A program made the translations under genes and the position numbers. From Rhizobium etli CFN 42 (GTDB lineage Bacteria; Pseudomonadota; Alphaproteobacteria; Rhizobiales; Rhizobiaceae): 64,000 bases of DNA. Where the stretch lies: the NCBI RefSeq assembly GCF_000092045.1, contig NC_007765.1, forward strand, positions 372,001-436,000, written 5' to 3'. Positions 26,760 through 35,401 of this stretch are shown piece by piece; position 1 is the first letter of the stretch, and every line of letters starts with the position of its first letter. Below the pieces are notes generated by a model. The model was not told the origin of the DNA, did no database searches, and saw only the letters and a program-made list of their open reading frames with translations.

Positions 26760-27902
26760 TCAATGTGCGAGGGTTAGCCAATCACCGATCGTTGCCCCAG
26801 AACGTCGCGCGAGCCGTGTTGCGGGAACGGCCGGTCGCTCAGTTGCTATGGTCTTTCGCACTTCACGCGGGCTGAGCCCGAATTCATGGCTGAAGGCGCG
26901 CGTGAAATTGGCCGCAACGTCGAAGCCGGCGGCCTCGGCAATCTCCGAGATCGGCCTGGTGTCGACCGGGTTGGTCAGATCCGCATAGGCCTGCAGCAAT
27001 CGACGTTTGCGAATGTAATTGAAGACGCCCCCGCTCGTTTCGAACAATTGGTATAGCCGCGTGCGCGAGATGCCCAGCGCACGGCACATGACGTCAGGCG
27101 TCAAGCTGTCTGAATGAAGATTGAGGTGAATATAGCGATGCGCCCGCTCCATCAGCCCCATATTGGTCTGTTCCTGGCCGCGATCCGAACTTGTAGACGA
27201 TGCAGCGCATGCGACGACCATATCGCCGATCGTCTGGATGATCCGCGGCACCTCCTCCACCGTCAGAATGCCGAGATTGGCTTCCAGGCCATTGATATAG
27301 CTGGCGAGCAATTCAGCCAGGCTGCCGGAGAGGACGATGTTGTTGGCGTTCTGCAGGAGAGGCGCGTCACGGCTCAACAGTTCATAGGGCAAGAAGACGA
27401 GCACGGCGACGGAATCGGTCATCCGCCCGCGGTACGGATAACCAAGAGACCTGAAAAATATCTCACCCGGGGCGGTCTCCGTTACCTGCCGATTGGCCTC
27501 GGTCCAGGCCCGGCCGCTGCGCAGTATGCCGACGTTCCAGTGATCGATCGGGCTCGATCGCAGCATGGCCTGATCGCGGATATAGCTGCAGGACTGCGTG
27601 CGCTGCTGGACGATGAGAATATCGCCAAGCTGCCAGGCCGTCTGTTCCGCGAGAAAACCGTCATCCTCTGATTTTCCGTCCGGCAGATGGACATCGACTA
27701 GGGGCGCCATGTGTGATCGCCAGGACTGGAACTGTTCGTTCGGTGGCAGGTCGTGCGTTGAAAATCGCAAGGGCACCAGTGCCGGCGTAACCTCCACCCG
27801 ATGTTCTTTCTGCGGGGACGGTTCGCGCGGCCAGCGGCGCCGCTCCAGGTGGGCCGGCCATACCTGTCCGGCAGCGGGCTTATCTCCAGACTCCGTAGCC
27901 AT
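26760..27902 (-). CDS. AraC-family regulator (AraC-binding-like N-domain)
   Basis: A 380-aa protein. The N-terminal half resembles the AraC-binding-like domain of regulators such as FeaR (ending before residue 200). The C-terminal double helix-turn-helix includes LGISRTRLYQLFETSGG and ISEIAEAAGFDVAANFTRAFSHEFGLSPREVR. ATG 27902 follows GGAGGAG and is chosen over ATG 27923, which has no ribosome site. The tail after the HTH (about 30 residues) is longer than usual. It stands alone with no target genes adjacent, so its role is unknown. Confidence 0.88.
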   Translation of the reverse strand: MATESGDKPAAGQVWPAHLERRRWPREPSPQKEHRVEVTPALVPLRFSTHDLPPNEQFQSWRSHMAPLVDVHLPDGKSEDDGFLAEQTAWQLGDILIVQQRTQSCSYIRDQAMLRSSPIDHWNVGILRSGRAWTEANRQVTETAPGEIFFRSLGYPYRGRMTDSVAVLVFLPYELLSRDAPLLQNANNIVLSGSLAELLASYINGLEANLGILTVEEVPRIIQTIGDMVVACAASSTSSDRGQEQTNMGLMERAHRYIHLNLHSDSLTPDVMCRALGISRTRLYQLFETSGGVFNYIRKRRLLQAYADLTNPVDTRPISEIAEAAGFDVAANFTRAFSHEFGLSPREVRKTIATERPAVPATRLARRSGATIGDWLTLAH

Positions 27903-28090
27903 CCACTCCTCCAGCGCGTGCATAAGCTACTTATCATATTCCCTGGCGAGCAGAAATGGACGGACCGATAATTTTCAGGATGCGGCGATAACGACAATTG
28001 CCTCCCGTTCCTGTATCTAAATAAGCAATGGTTAGTTCCGACGGACATTCGGAAATTCCAGATATTCACTTGCCAGTGCGATGCAGTTCC

Positions 28091-28118
28091 AAAGCACTTT
28101 CAACGTGATGCGACAGTA
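28091..28118 (+). repeat. Short intergenic repeat, copy 2
   Basis: AAAGCACTTTCAACGTGATG and the following CGACAGTA match the copy at 17864 in 18 of the first 23 positions. It lies in the 560-bp gap between the AraC gene and the small gene at 28467. Confidence 0.4.
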
Positions 28119-28333
28119 ATTCACAACAAAATATGCAAGCAGAGGAGGATAGGTCGTGAACTATCGGGGGAATATTCGTGCGCGTTTTGCACGAGCATCG
28201 GCTTACGACTGGAATTCTTCTCCGCATAACCATCAGGCGCCAGGAAAAATTCCTGTCGTCTGTCGTGCGGGCTTCCTCTGCTCACTTTCGTGCGAGACGC
28301 TCCTGAGGCCGGACATTGGCAAATAGGGGCGCC

Positions 28334-28401
28334 AAGGGTTGCGCGCAGGCGGTGGCCGTCTGTGTCGATGCGTAAAAGGCCGAGGCTTGCACGCAACCCT
28401 T
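28334..28401. other. Long stem-loop in the 27903-28466 gap
   Basis: AAGGGTTGCGCGCA (28334-28347) pairs with TGCACGCAACCCTT (28388-28401) at 13 of 14 positions around a 40-nt loop. It ends 65 bp before the small gene at 28467. It could be a structured leader or a small RNA; no protein explains it. The rest of the gap shows no gene. Confidence 0.45.
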
Positions 28402-28466
28402 ACCATATCCACCCATTGGCGAATTTTTGCGAAGCTGCCCATACCAGTGGCAGTACGGAGGCTAAG

Positions 28467-28667
28467 ATGACCACTGCATGTGATGAGAAACAGATCGAAC
28501 TGAAGCCGATTTCGAACTGCAGACGAGAGGTCGAAGTCGCGATGGTGGAAATGCTCGTCGGTTTGCAGAAGCGCGGATGGTCGGCTGCGGAACTGGCATT
28601 GGAGCTTGCAGATGCCTCCGAAGATCTCGTCATGCTGATCGCCACCAAAAAGCTTCGACCGCATTGA
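28467..28667 (+). CDS. Small hypothetical protein, 66 aa
   Basis: ATG 28467 is preceded by a good CGGAGG site seven bases away. The 66-residue product is acidic to neutral and helical: EVEVAMVEMLVGLQKRGWSAAELALELADASEDLVMLI. It has no signal peptide or membrane segment. I do not recognise a family. It resembles in length and in its GWS...E helical motif the 74-aa protein at 32660, and the two flank bgsBA. It may be cotranscribed with nothing: palindromic repeats follow it directly. Confidence 0.6.
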   Translation: MTTACDEKQIELKPISNCRREVEVAMVEMLVGLQKRGWSAAELALELADASEDLVMLIATKKLRPH

Positions 28668-28668
28668 T

Positions 28669-28761
28669 GCATGTCGCCCGGAAGTGTGCGGCGGTTCCGG
28701 CATGCATAAAAACAGAACTAATGCGCGTCGCATAAATCAAGTTTCATGCGATGCGCGTTAG
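28669..28761. repeat. Dispersed rhizobial intergenic palindromic element (two hairpins)
   Basis: Two tandem hairpins start 1 bp after the small gene. Hairpin 1 is GCATG and CCGGAA (28669-28683) pairing with TTCCGG and CATGC (28695-28705). Hairpin 2 is CTAATGCGCGTCGCAT (28718-28733) pairing with ATGCGATGCGCGTTAG (28746-28761) at 14 of 16 positions. I recall similar sequences between many Rhizobium genes. It may also end transcription of the small gene. The following 300 bp to bgsB holds no gene and presumably its promoter. Confidence 0.55.
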
Positions 28762-29078
28762 AAAAGATCGCGTGAAATTATGCTGTTTCTGGCTCAATAA
28801 GACGGCAGCAGTGGCGCGGCGCGGTGATTTCCATCACCCCATTCCGTCGGTCGCCGCGCCGCCGATGGCTTGTCCATGTTCCCTGCGCCGCATCGATGCG
28901 GTGCCAGGCCTCCCGTCGGCGGGGCATTTCCTACAGAGCCGAACCGTTTCTGTCGCAGCTTTACGACCATCACTTGTCTACTAATTTTCGATGCGCTAAA
29001 TTGCAAGAATGAGTTGCATCCGTTTGTGCCGGCTCGATAGGGACGGATGGCTGCAAAGCGATACCTTCGGATGTCAAC

Positions 29079-30311
29079 ATGCTCTGGAACCATCGCATCA
29101 CGCGCATCGTTGTCGGCCTGCTGCTGCTGACACTCGTCGCAGTCGTCTCATTGCCGACGATTACCGGCTTTACGAGCCTTGATGGCACGGTCAATGCACG
29201 GTTTGCCGTCGTTAATGCCCCGATCGACGGCATGATCGCGGAAGAACCGCTCAAGGCCGGCAGCCCGGTCAAAGCGGGACAAGCCCTCGCAGAAATCAGA
29301 AATACGCGTGTCAATCGCGCAATCCTCGCTTCGCTCGAGGCAGATCGCAACACGGCGCTTGACCGCGTCGCCGCCCTCAAAAAGGAACGAGAGGAACTCT
29401 CCGCCCTGCGAGAGGAATTGTCTGCCAGATTGGAAGTCTACAAGCAGACCACCATTGCCAATCTCGAACGCGAAGTTGAAATCCTCAGGAAAAAAGTCGA
29501 AGTGTCGCAAGCTCAGGATCTGGTCGCGCAAGTCGACCTGAGCAGGCGGGTGCAGCTCGAGTCTAAAGGCATTCTGACGCAGAAGCTGGTCGAGGCCGCG
29601 CGTGCCGCCGGAGCTGCGACTGGCGGCGAGGTCGAAATCAGCAACCTGACTGTCGATCAATTGGAGCAGAGGCTCAATGCGGTCCGCCAAGGTATCTTTG
29701 TTTTCGGCGACGGACAGAATGACGTGCCCTATTCGCGGCAGCGCGAGGACGAGGTCGTCGTTCGCATCAACGACTTGAACTCGCGCATAGCGGAAAATGA
29801 GACACGCGCGACCGAAGTTCAAAAGCAGCTGGTCAAGGAGGCCGAGCGCGTCAGCAGCCTTGAATCCGCAACCGCATTAGCTCCGTTCGACGGCGTTGTC
29901 TGGACCAGGAGTATCGTCAGCGGTTCGAATGTCGTGCTGAACGACGAGCTGATGCGCCTCCTCGACTGTCGAGAGCTGTTCGTGGATATCCTCGTTCCCG
30001 AGGTCAATTACGACGAGATCTACCCGGGACTTGTTGCGCAGGTGCGGCTGTTCGGCCGCAGCGATGTCTTCAAAGGCACGGTCATTTCCGTCAGGGGCAA
30101 TTCGGCTTCGGTCGAGACCGATTCCTTTGCCGCCAGCTTGCCGCCGTCGACGCAACGCAATGCCCGCATTCGGGTTCGCCTCGATCCATCCTTCATGAAT
30201 AACGACTTTGCGAACTCCTGCCAGGTGGGACGCACAGTGCAGGTCCGGTTTTCCAAACACGGCATCAACCTATCCAACTGGGTCAAAAGCCTGTGGTTCA
30301 GTATCTTGTAG
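29079..30311 (+). CDS. bgsB: HlyD-type membrane-fusion protein, probable BgsB
   Basis: A 410-aa protein with one N-terminal transmembrane helix (IVVGLLLLTLVAVVSL), a lipoyl-like split domain (APIDGMIAEEPLKAGSPVKAG and ATALAPFDGVVWTRSIVSGS), and two coiled-coil arms between them (about 85-150 and 230-275). This is the periplasmic adaptor layout. It precedes a cellulose-synthase-like glycosyltransferase and overlaps it by 19 bp. The same gene order and types form bgsBA of Sinorhizobium meliloti, which makes a c-di-GMP-activated mixed-linkage beta-glucan. BgsB is needed for export or assembly of the polymer there. Confidence 0.82.
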   Translation: MLWNHRITRIVVGLLLLTLVAVVSLPTITGFTSLDGTVNARFAVVNAPIDGMIAEEPLKAGSPVKAGQALAEIRNTRVNRAILASLEADRNTALDRVAALKKEREELSALREELSARLEVYKQTTIANLEREVEILRKKVEVSQAQDLVAQVDLSRRVQLESKGILTQKLVEAARAAGAATGGEVEISNLTVDQLEQRLNAVRQGIFVFGDGQNDVPYSRQREDEVVVRINDLNSRIAENETRATEVQKQLVKEAERVSSLESATALAPFDGVVWTRSIVSGSNVVLNDELMRLLDCRELFVDILVPEVNYDEIYPGLVAQVRLFGRSDVFKGTVISVRGNSASVETDSFAASLPPSTQRNARIRVRLDPSFMNNDFANSCQVGRTVQVRFSKHGINLSNWVKSLWFSIL

Positions 30312-32287
30312 CGCTGGTTCCGACCCTAGTCGTTTTGGCTTTCTTTTTCCTGGGGCCGTTCAATTGGTCGCGCCATCACAGCTGGACACGGGCGGTGACC
30401 TGCGCCTTCGTCGCAGCACTCGCACTGCGCTACATGTTCTGGCGCTTGACGGAGACAGTGCTCCCCTATCCCAGCGACGGTCCGAGTTTCTACTGGGTCT
30501 GGATCCTCTTTGCCGTCGAAGTTTTGGCCTGCTTCGAAGTCATCCTTTTTCTGATATTGATGAGCCGGTATGTCGACCGGAGCGCAGAGGCGGACAGGCT
30601 CGGTCGGGTTTTCTTCGCGCGCGACAAGCGTGAACTGCCGACCGTCGATGTTTTCATTCCCACCTATAACGAGCCGCTCGACGTGCTCGAGCGAACCATC
30701 ATCGGCGCCCGTTCGCTGGATTATCCTGCCGACAAATTGAAGGTGTATGTGCTTGACGATCAACGCCGCGACTGGCTGAGGGCCTATTGCGAAGAAAAGA
30801 ACGTCATCCACGTCACGCGCGGCGACAACAGCCATGCCAAAGCGGGCAATATGAACAATGGGCTGAAGGTCAGCTCGGGCGATTTTATTGCAATCTTCGA
30901 CGCCGATTTTGTTCCTTATCGGCATTTTCTTCGCCGGACGCTGCCCTTCTTTTCCGATGACAGCATCGGCATCGTCCAGACGCCTCAACATTTCTTCAAT
31001 GTCGATCCGGTGCAATCGAACCTCGGCCTGGAGAATATCTGGCCCGACGAGCAGCGCCTGTTCTTCGACGAGATCGCGCCCAGCCGCGACGCCTGGGACG
31101 TCAGTTTCTGCTGCGGCTCATGCTCGATCGCCCGACGCAAGGCCGTCGACGCAATCGGCGGGTTTCCGACGGAGTCGATCACGGAGGACCTGCTGACCAC
31201 TCTGTCGATGCTCAACAAAGGCTACAAGACGCGCTACCTGAACGAGCGGCTGTCGATGGGACTGGCCGCCGAAAACCTGACCGGTTATTTTGTGCAGCGC
31301 GAGCGATGGTGCCAGGGCGGTATTCAAACCCTCTACCTGTATAATGGCCCGCTGCGCGGCCCCGGCTTGACGCTCTTCCAGCGGATCATGTTCCTGCCGG
31401 CATCATGGCTGGTGCAGTATCTGGTCCGCTTCATGATCTTGCTCGTCCCGATCGTCTATCTCTGGTTCGGCCTGCTCCCGCTCTATTTCACCGACATAGC
31501 CGATTATGTCTCGCATCAGGTGCCGCTGCTGGCGGCGTATTTCCTGCTTATGCTGTGGATCACGCCGACGCGTTATCTGCCTGTTGTTTCCAGCGCCGTC
31601 GGAACCTTTGCGACATTCCGCATGCTGCCGACAGTGGTCTCCAGCCTGGTGAGACCGTTTGGCAAGCCGTTCAGGGTGACGCCCAAGGGCAGTGGCAACG
31701 AGGCGAACCAGTTCGACCGCTACAGCTTCGCCTGGATCGCAGGCATGATCACGATCACCGTCTTCGGTCTGCTGGTCAACGTCGTGCCGGAAACGTCGCA
31801 TGTGCAAGGCCAGTTTTCGCCGGTCGCGGCCTGGTGGTCAGGCATCAATATCGTCGTCCTGCTCATCGCTTCGCTCATCTGCTTCGAGAAACCCCGGCGC
31901 CTGTTTCATGCGTTCAAGCTCGATGAGCCCGCTGTCGTCGACGATGTCCCCGGCCAGATCGTCAGCCTGGCATTGGACAAGGCGGTCGTGGCCGTCCACA
32001 ACATGGCCAGATTTCAATCCAAATCGGTGATGCTGAAAATCGCCGGCTTCGACCCGATCAAAGCGGAGCTCGGACAGGTCACCCAACGACGAAGCAGCAT
32101 CAGTCGCGGCGGCGACAGGCAGGCCTATTACCTGCACCTTTATTTCGAGCTCAGCGGCGCTGCTCGCGACAGCATGATTGTCAAACTCTACACCGGCCAA
32201 TATTCGCGGGACATTCGCGACATCGACAAGGTTGCCGTCTCTCTCAATCTGTTGCTGCGGTCCTTCGGGCGAACGCGCACGTTGTAG
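30293..32287 (+). CDS. bgsA: Cellulose-synthase-like GT2, probable mixed-linkage beta-glucan synthase BgsA
   Basis: A 664-aa inner-membrane processive glycosyltransferase starting at GTG inside the bgsB end. Catalytic motifs are complete: VLDD (155-156), DAD (203-205), TED (D299) and QRERW (335-339). Transmembrane helices lie at the N-terminus and after 380. The cytoplasmic C-terminus (about 560-664) is not a PilZ domain, as in S. meliloti BgsA, whose C-terminal part binds c-di-GMP. The likely product is a linear (1-3)(1-4)-beta-D-glucan. Plain cellulose synthesis is less likely because no bcsB/C/Z genes are adjacent. Confidence 0.84.
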   Translation: MVQYLVALVPTLVVLAFFFLGPFNWSRHHSWTRAVTCAFVAALALRYMFWRLTETVLPYPSDGPSFYWVWILFAVEVLACFEVILFLILMSRYVDRSAEADRLGRVFFARDKRELPTVDVFIPTYNEPLDVLERTIIGARSLDYPADKLKVYVLDDQRRDWLRAYCEEKNVIHVTRGDNSHAKAGNMNNGLKVSSGDFIAIFDADFVPYRHFLRRTLPFFSDDSIGIVQTPQHFFNVDPVQSNLGLENIWPDEQRLFFDEIAPSRDAWDVSFCCGSCSIARRKAVDAIGGFPTESITEDLLTTLSMLNKGYKTRYLNERLSMGLAAENLTGYFVQRERWCQGGIQTLYLYNGPLRGPGLTLFQRIMFLPASWLVQYLVRFMILLVPIVYLWFGLLPLYFTDIADYVSHQVPLLAAYFLLMLWITPTRYLPVVSSAVGTFATFRMLPTVVSSLVRPFGKPFRVTPKGSGNEANQFDRYSFAWIAGMITITVFGLLVNVVPETSHVQGQFSPVAAWWSGINIVVLLIASLICFEKPRRLFHAFKLDEPAVVDDVPGQIVSLALDKAVVAVHNMARFQSKSVMLKIAGFDPIKAELGQVTQRRSSISRGGDRQAYYLHLYFELSGAARDSMIVKLYTGQYSRDIRDIDKVAVSLNLLLRSFGRTRTL

Positions 32288-32659
32288 CCCGGCTCATGAG
32301 AGCCTTCGTGGCGTCTTCGCGCATGCATCAGCCGCCGGCAATGTGTCTGTTTTACCGGCCCCGTTCGGCCGCAGACATTCGTCGAGCCGCCATTCTCGAA
32401 AGTTCCCTCATCGCCCGCCACGTCCGCACAGGGAACATTCTGCGGGGCTATCATGACATTTCGGGCGTGCCCGGCCTTGAAGGGATAAGAAAGGGCGCCC
32501 GCGATACTTGCCTGGGATAATTGATTATTGAAGGATCGCTCCGAAGGCCGGTGCCGCGGTCACAGCGCAAAGCTCTTATGCATCCCACCTGGTGTGGGAG
32601 CTCAGAAGCAGAGACAGGTAGATCTGCCGCCATGACCGGAGTCGCCACTCCTAACGGAC
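32288..32659. other. Gene-free stretch between bgsA and the small minus-strand gene
   Basis: No convincing gene is seen. A modest hairpin, CCCAC pairing with GTGGG (about 32582-32598), lies near the right end and may end transcription from one side; no T-run follows it. Confidence 0.4.
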
Positions 32660-32884
32660 TTACTGGCCAGACTGTTCGTCCAGAGTGGAAAGCGCGTCCT
32701 GCAGCCTGAGCGCAGCCAGTGCCTTCGTTGCCTCATCGGGGGACCATCCGGCTTCCAGCGCTGCGGAGAGAACCAGGGATTCCGTTTGAAGTTCGAGCTT
32801 CTCATACAGCGGCTCGAGGGCCTCGCGTGCGGTGACAACGTGCTGGTCGGGCGGAGTGATGGGTGTCGCAGCAACCGTAGGCAT
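32660..32884 (-). CDS. Small hypothetical protein, 74 aa
   Basis: ATG 32884 has a strong AAGGAGGAG site upstream, which supports a real gene. The product begins MPTVAATPITPPDQHVV and continues as an amphipathic helical domain with ALEAGWSPDEATKALAALRLQDAL. No signal peptide, no known domain recognised. The GWS..E motif and position on the far side of bgsBA recall the 66-aa protein at 28467. The 300 bp upstream, shared with the divergent exporter genes, shows no further gene. Confidence 0.6.
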   Translation of the reverse strand: MPTVAATPITPPDQHVVTAREALEPLYEKLELQTESLVLSAALEAGWSPDEATKALAALRLQDALSTLDEQSGQ

Positions 32885-33197
32885 AATGCTCCTCCTTTTG
32901 AACGCTAAGGTTCGAAACCCAATTGCAGGCATGCTTGTTCCGTTCACATCACATTTTTAGCCTTATCAGGGCTGACGGGAACTGTTGCGAAACTCCGGAC
33001 GGTCGCAACTTCGTCCGCCTTCGGCGTCTCTGGGATCGCAGCGAAAATCTTCGCCCGATGTGAACGAACGGACAGGCTACCGCACAATTGTCGAAAGCGG
33101 AAGCGACTTGCGGTAATCACCATATTTTGCGGCTTGCATCGCGGATTTTGATAGGAGGGTGAAGAACGCCGCAACCGATTCGCTGACGGGATCTCCA

Positions 33198-33683
33198 ATG
33201 ACCATCGACGCCGGACGAAATCCGCATCCGATCTATTTTGCCGGCGCTTTTGCCACGGGCGGGCTCCTGACTTTCATGGTGCATCTGAACGGCGAGCTGG
33301 CACGCTATGGAAGCCCGCTGTTTTCGTCTTGGACGGCGCACGGCACCGGCATGGTCGCAGCCATCATTCTTCTCCTGCTGGTCCACCGGCGGCGCAAGCC
33401 AAAGCCGGAACAAGGCTTGCGGGCGCCTCTCTGGGCCTATTTCGGCGGGCTTTCCGGCGCGGCAACTGTCATGCTGACCTCGACGACGGTCAACTCGCCG
33501 CTCGGGCTCTCCGGCACATTGGCTCTGGGGCTGGCAGGCCAAGTCGTCTTCAGCGTCGCGGCCGATAGCTGGGGGCTGTTCGGCATGCAAAAGCGGCATC
33601 CCGATACCCGCGATATGGTTGCGCTCGGCCTGGTCGTTGCGGGGGCGGCGCTGATCATCCTGTTCGGGCGAGGTGCGGCGTGA
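33198..33683 (+). CDS. Small DMT-family transporter subunit (DUF606/YdcZ), first of a pair
   Basis: About 161 aa with five hydrophobic segments (FAGAFATGGLLTFMVHLNGEL, VAAIILLLLV, and so on), the DUF606/YdcZ half-size branch of the drug/metabolite transporter superfamily. The start is uncertain: ATG 33198 lacks a strong ribosome site, while GTG 33159 sits directly after AGGAGG and is too close to it. The next gene is the same family and overlaps its stop (GTGA), so the two probably work as a heterodimer. Confidence 0.8.
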   Translation: MTIDAGRNPHPIYFAGAFATGGLLTFMVHLNGELARYGSPLFSSWTAHGTGMVAAIILLLLVHRRRKPKPEQGLRAPLWAYFGGLSGAATVMLTSTTVNSPLGLSGTLALGLAGQVVFSVAADSWGLFGMQKRHPDTRDMVALGLVVAGAALIILFGRGAA

Positions 33684-34120
33684 CGCTCTTTGTTCTGCTT
33701 GCTTGCCTCGGCGGCGTGCTCGTCGGCCTCAGCCGACAGCTCAATGGGCGGCTGAGCGTCTCGACGACGCCGCTGATCGCATCCTTCTGGAATCACGCCA
33801 TAGGCTTTGCCGCCCTCACCTGCCTCGGTCTCTTCGTCGGCGGCCTGCTTCCTGCGGGTGCTGCCGAGGCGCCCTGGTATGCCTATCTCGGCGGTCCGCT
33901 CGGTGTTGTCTTCGTGGCGGCCGGCAGTTGGGCGATTGCGCGGATCGGCGCGGTCAACTCGGCTCTGCTGATCATCGGCGGGCAGATGGTCACGGGGGTG
34001 GCGTTTGATTATATCAGCGCCGTGCCGGCCTCCTTCTGGGCGAACGCCTGCGGAATTCTCCTCATCGTCGGCGGAATGATGGTGAGCCGTGGACGGCGCA
34101 AGGTCGACCGTCCGCAATAA
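33680..34120 (+). CDS. Small DMT-family transporter subunit (DUF606/YdcZ), second of a pair
   Basis: 146 aa, starting at a GTG that overlaps the previous stop. It has the same five-helix layout, with LACLGGVLVGLSRQLNGRLS at the start and AARLGAVNSALLIIGGQM-like segments later. Paired small DMT proteins often insert with opposite topology. The substrate is unknown. A GC-rich hairpin follows 27 bp after the stop. Confidence 0.83.
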   Translation: MTLFVLLACLGGVLVGLSRQLNGRLSVSTTPLIASFWNHAIGFAALTCLGLFVGGLLPAGAAEAPWYAYLGGPLGVVFVAAGSWAIARIGAVNSALLIIGGQMVTGVAFDYISAVPASFWANACGILLIVGGMMVSRGRRKVDRPQ

Positions 34121-34146
34121 CCGGGGAAGACGTCTGTCGGGCAGCC

Positions 34147-34167
34147 CGGCGGGGCGCCTCCCCGCCG
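34147..34167. terminator. GC-rich hairpin between convergent genes
   Basis: CGGCGGGG (34147-34154) and CCCCGCCG (34160-34167) form a perfect 8-bp stem between the ends of the DMT pair and the dienelactone hydrolase. No T-run on either side. A bidirectional transcription stop is plausible. Confidence 0.5.
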
Positions 34168-34185
34168 CCTCAGGTCAGTGCATTC

Positions 34186-35073
34186 TCAAGCGAGATATTT
34201 GGTGAACCAGTCGACCGTTCGCTGCCAGGCGAGCTTGGCGGCAGCCTCGTCGTAGCGCGGCGTGGTATCATTGTGAAAGCCGTGGTTGACGTCGGAATAG
34301 ATATAGGCCTCGTAGGTCTTGCCGGCTGATTTCAGCGCCGCTTCATAGGCCGGCCAGCCTTCGTTGACGCCCTTGTCCAGCCCGGCATAGTGGAGAAGCA
34401 ATGGCGCCTTGATCTTCGGCACGTCTTCGGCACGCGGCTGCCGGCCATAGAACGGCACGGCGGCGGCAAGTTCGGGATAGGCGACCGCCGCCGCGTTGGC
34501 GACGCCGCCGCCGTAGCAGAAGCCGACGATGCCGACCTTGCCGGTGGTGAGGTCGCTCTTCATCAGATATTCGACCGCCGCGAAGAAGTCGTTCATCAAC
34601 TTTTCCGGATCGACCTTCTGCTGCAGCTCGCGCCCCTTTTCGTCATTGCCAGGGTAGCCGCCGACCGAAGTGAGGCCATCGGGCGCCAGCGCGATGAAGC
34701 CGGCCTTGGCCACGCGCCGCGCCACATCCTCGATATAAGGGTTGAGCCCCCTGTTCTCATGCACGACCACGACGGCGGCGACTTTGCCGGCGGCGTTTTG
34801 GGGGCGGACGAGATAGCCGCGGACATCGCCATTTCCTTTCGGCGAGGGATAGGTGATGTATTCGGCGGATATATCAGGATCGGTTGCCTCGACCTGGGTC
34901 GCCAGCGCATAATTCGGGCTCAGCGACGCCAGAATAGCGGCCGCGGTGACGCCGCCGACGGCGAATTTGGCCGCGCGATCGAGAAACTCGCGCTTGGTGA
35001 TCCTTCCATGCGCGTAATAATCGTAGAGTTCGAGCAGTTCCTGTGGGAAATCCTTGGCGGTCATGCGGGTCAT
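34186..35073 (-). CDS. Dienelactone hydrolase family protein with N-terminal export-like segment
   Basis: A 295-aa alpha/beta hydrolase with the dienelactone-hydrolase triad: C186 in GFCYGGG, D233 in AGLDKG and H264 in VNHGFH. ATG 35073 follows AGGAGGAG. Ahead of the domain lies [16 protein letters not shown] followed by a hydrophobic run to ALA (about 26-58). This resembles a Tat signal with Lys-Arg in place of the twin Arg. Related proteins are commonly predicted as Tat-exported. Natural substrate unknown; it is monocistronic. Confidence 0.88.
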   Translation of the reverse strand: MTRMTAKDFPQELLELYDYYAHGRITKREFLDRAAKFAVGGVTAAAILASLSPNYALATQVEATDPDISAEYITYPSPKGNGDVRGYLVRPQNAAGKVAAVVVVHENRGLNPYIEDVARRVAKAGFIALAPDGLTSVGGYPGNDEKGRELQQKVDPEKLMNDFFAAVEYLMKSDLTTGKVGIVGFCYGGGVANAAAVAYPELAAAVPFYGRQPRAEDVPKIKAPLLLHYAGLDKGVNEGWPAYEAALKSAGKTYEAYIYSDVNHGFHNDTTPRYDEAAAKLAWQRTVDWFTKYLA

Positions 35074-35292
35074 GATGGCTCCTCCTGGCCTCGGGTTCTC
35101 GCTGCATCCTACACAGGTAAGCGCGCCGCTCTTTTCAATCTTTCGCGAGTTGCGCGTGAGCTTGCCGGCGCAAAAGCGGTCTGCAGCCACGCGTTTGCCT
35201 GCGAGATTCCAGCTTCGAACGGGCGCGCTTTCGATCGGGCAAGTGCGCATGCCGCCGGTTGCAGCACCTATCCGGCAGCCGACGATCGGATT

Positions 35293-35309
35293 ATGAAAAT
35301 TAATTTCAT
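35293..35309. promoter_or_regulatory. Palindrome upstream of the oxidoreductase-importer operon
   Basis: ATGAAAATTAATTTCAT has perfect ATGAAA/TTTCAT arms. It lies about 95 bp before the oxidoreductase start, in the 330-bp divergent gap. A similar palindrome lies beside the RpiR gene at 50427. An operator is likely; the binding protein is not known. Confidence 0.45.
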
Positions 35310-35401
35310 GCTCGCGTCTTGCGGCCCGTTTTCTATTGACGCCTTCCGATTTTTGTCCCAACTTAAAGAAAATAAATTACTTAATCGGGAACTGGATCGG
35401 C

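Noticed and set aside
29079-32287. Cellulose synthase operon (bcs) instead of bgsBA
   Set aside because: No bcsB, bcsC or endoglucanase gene adjacent, no PilZ domain in the synthase, and an HlyD-type partner in front.
32941-33066. Perfect 10-bp inverted repeat CGTTCACATC / GATGTGAACG about 106 bp apart
   Set aside because: Arms are too far apart for a simple hairpin and no mobile element lies between; probably chance.
32944-33198. Possible minus-strand small gene (about 59-84 codons) in the gap before the DMT pair
   Set aside because: No ribosome site before its candidate ATG, no recognisable motif, and weak composition; not reported as a gene.
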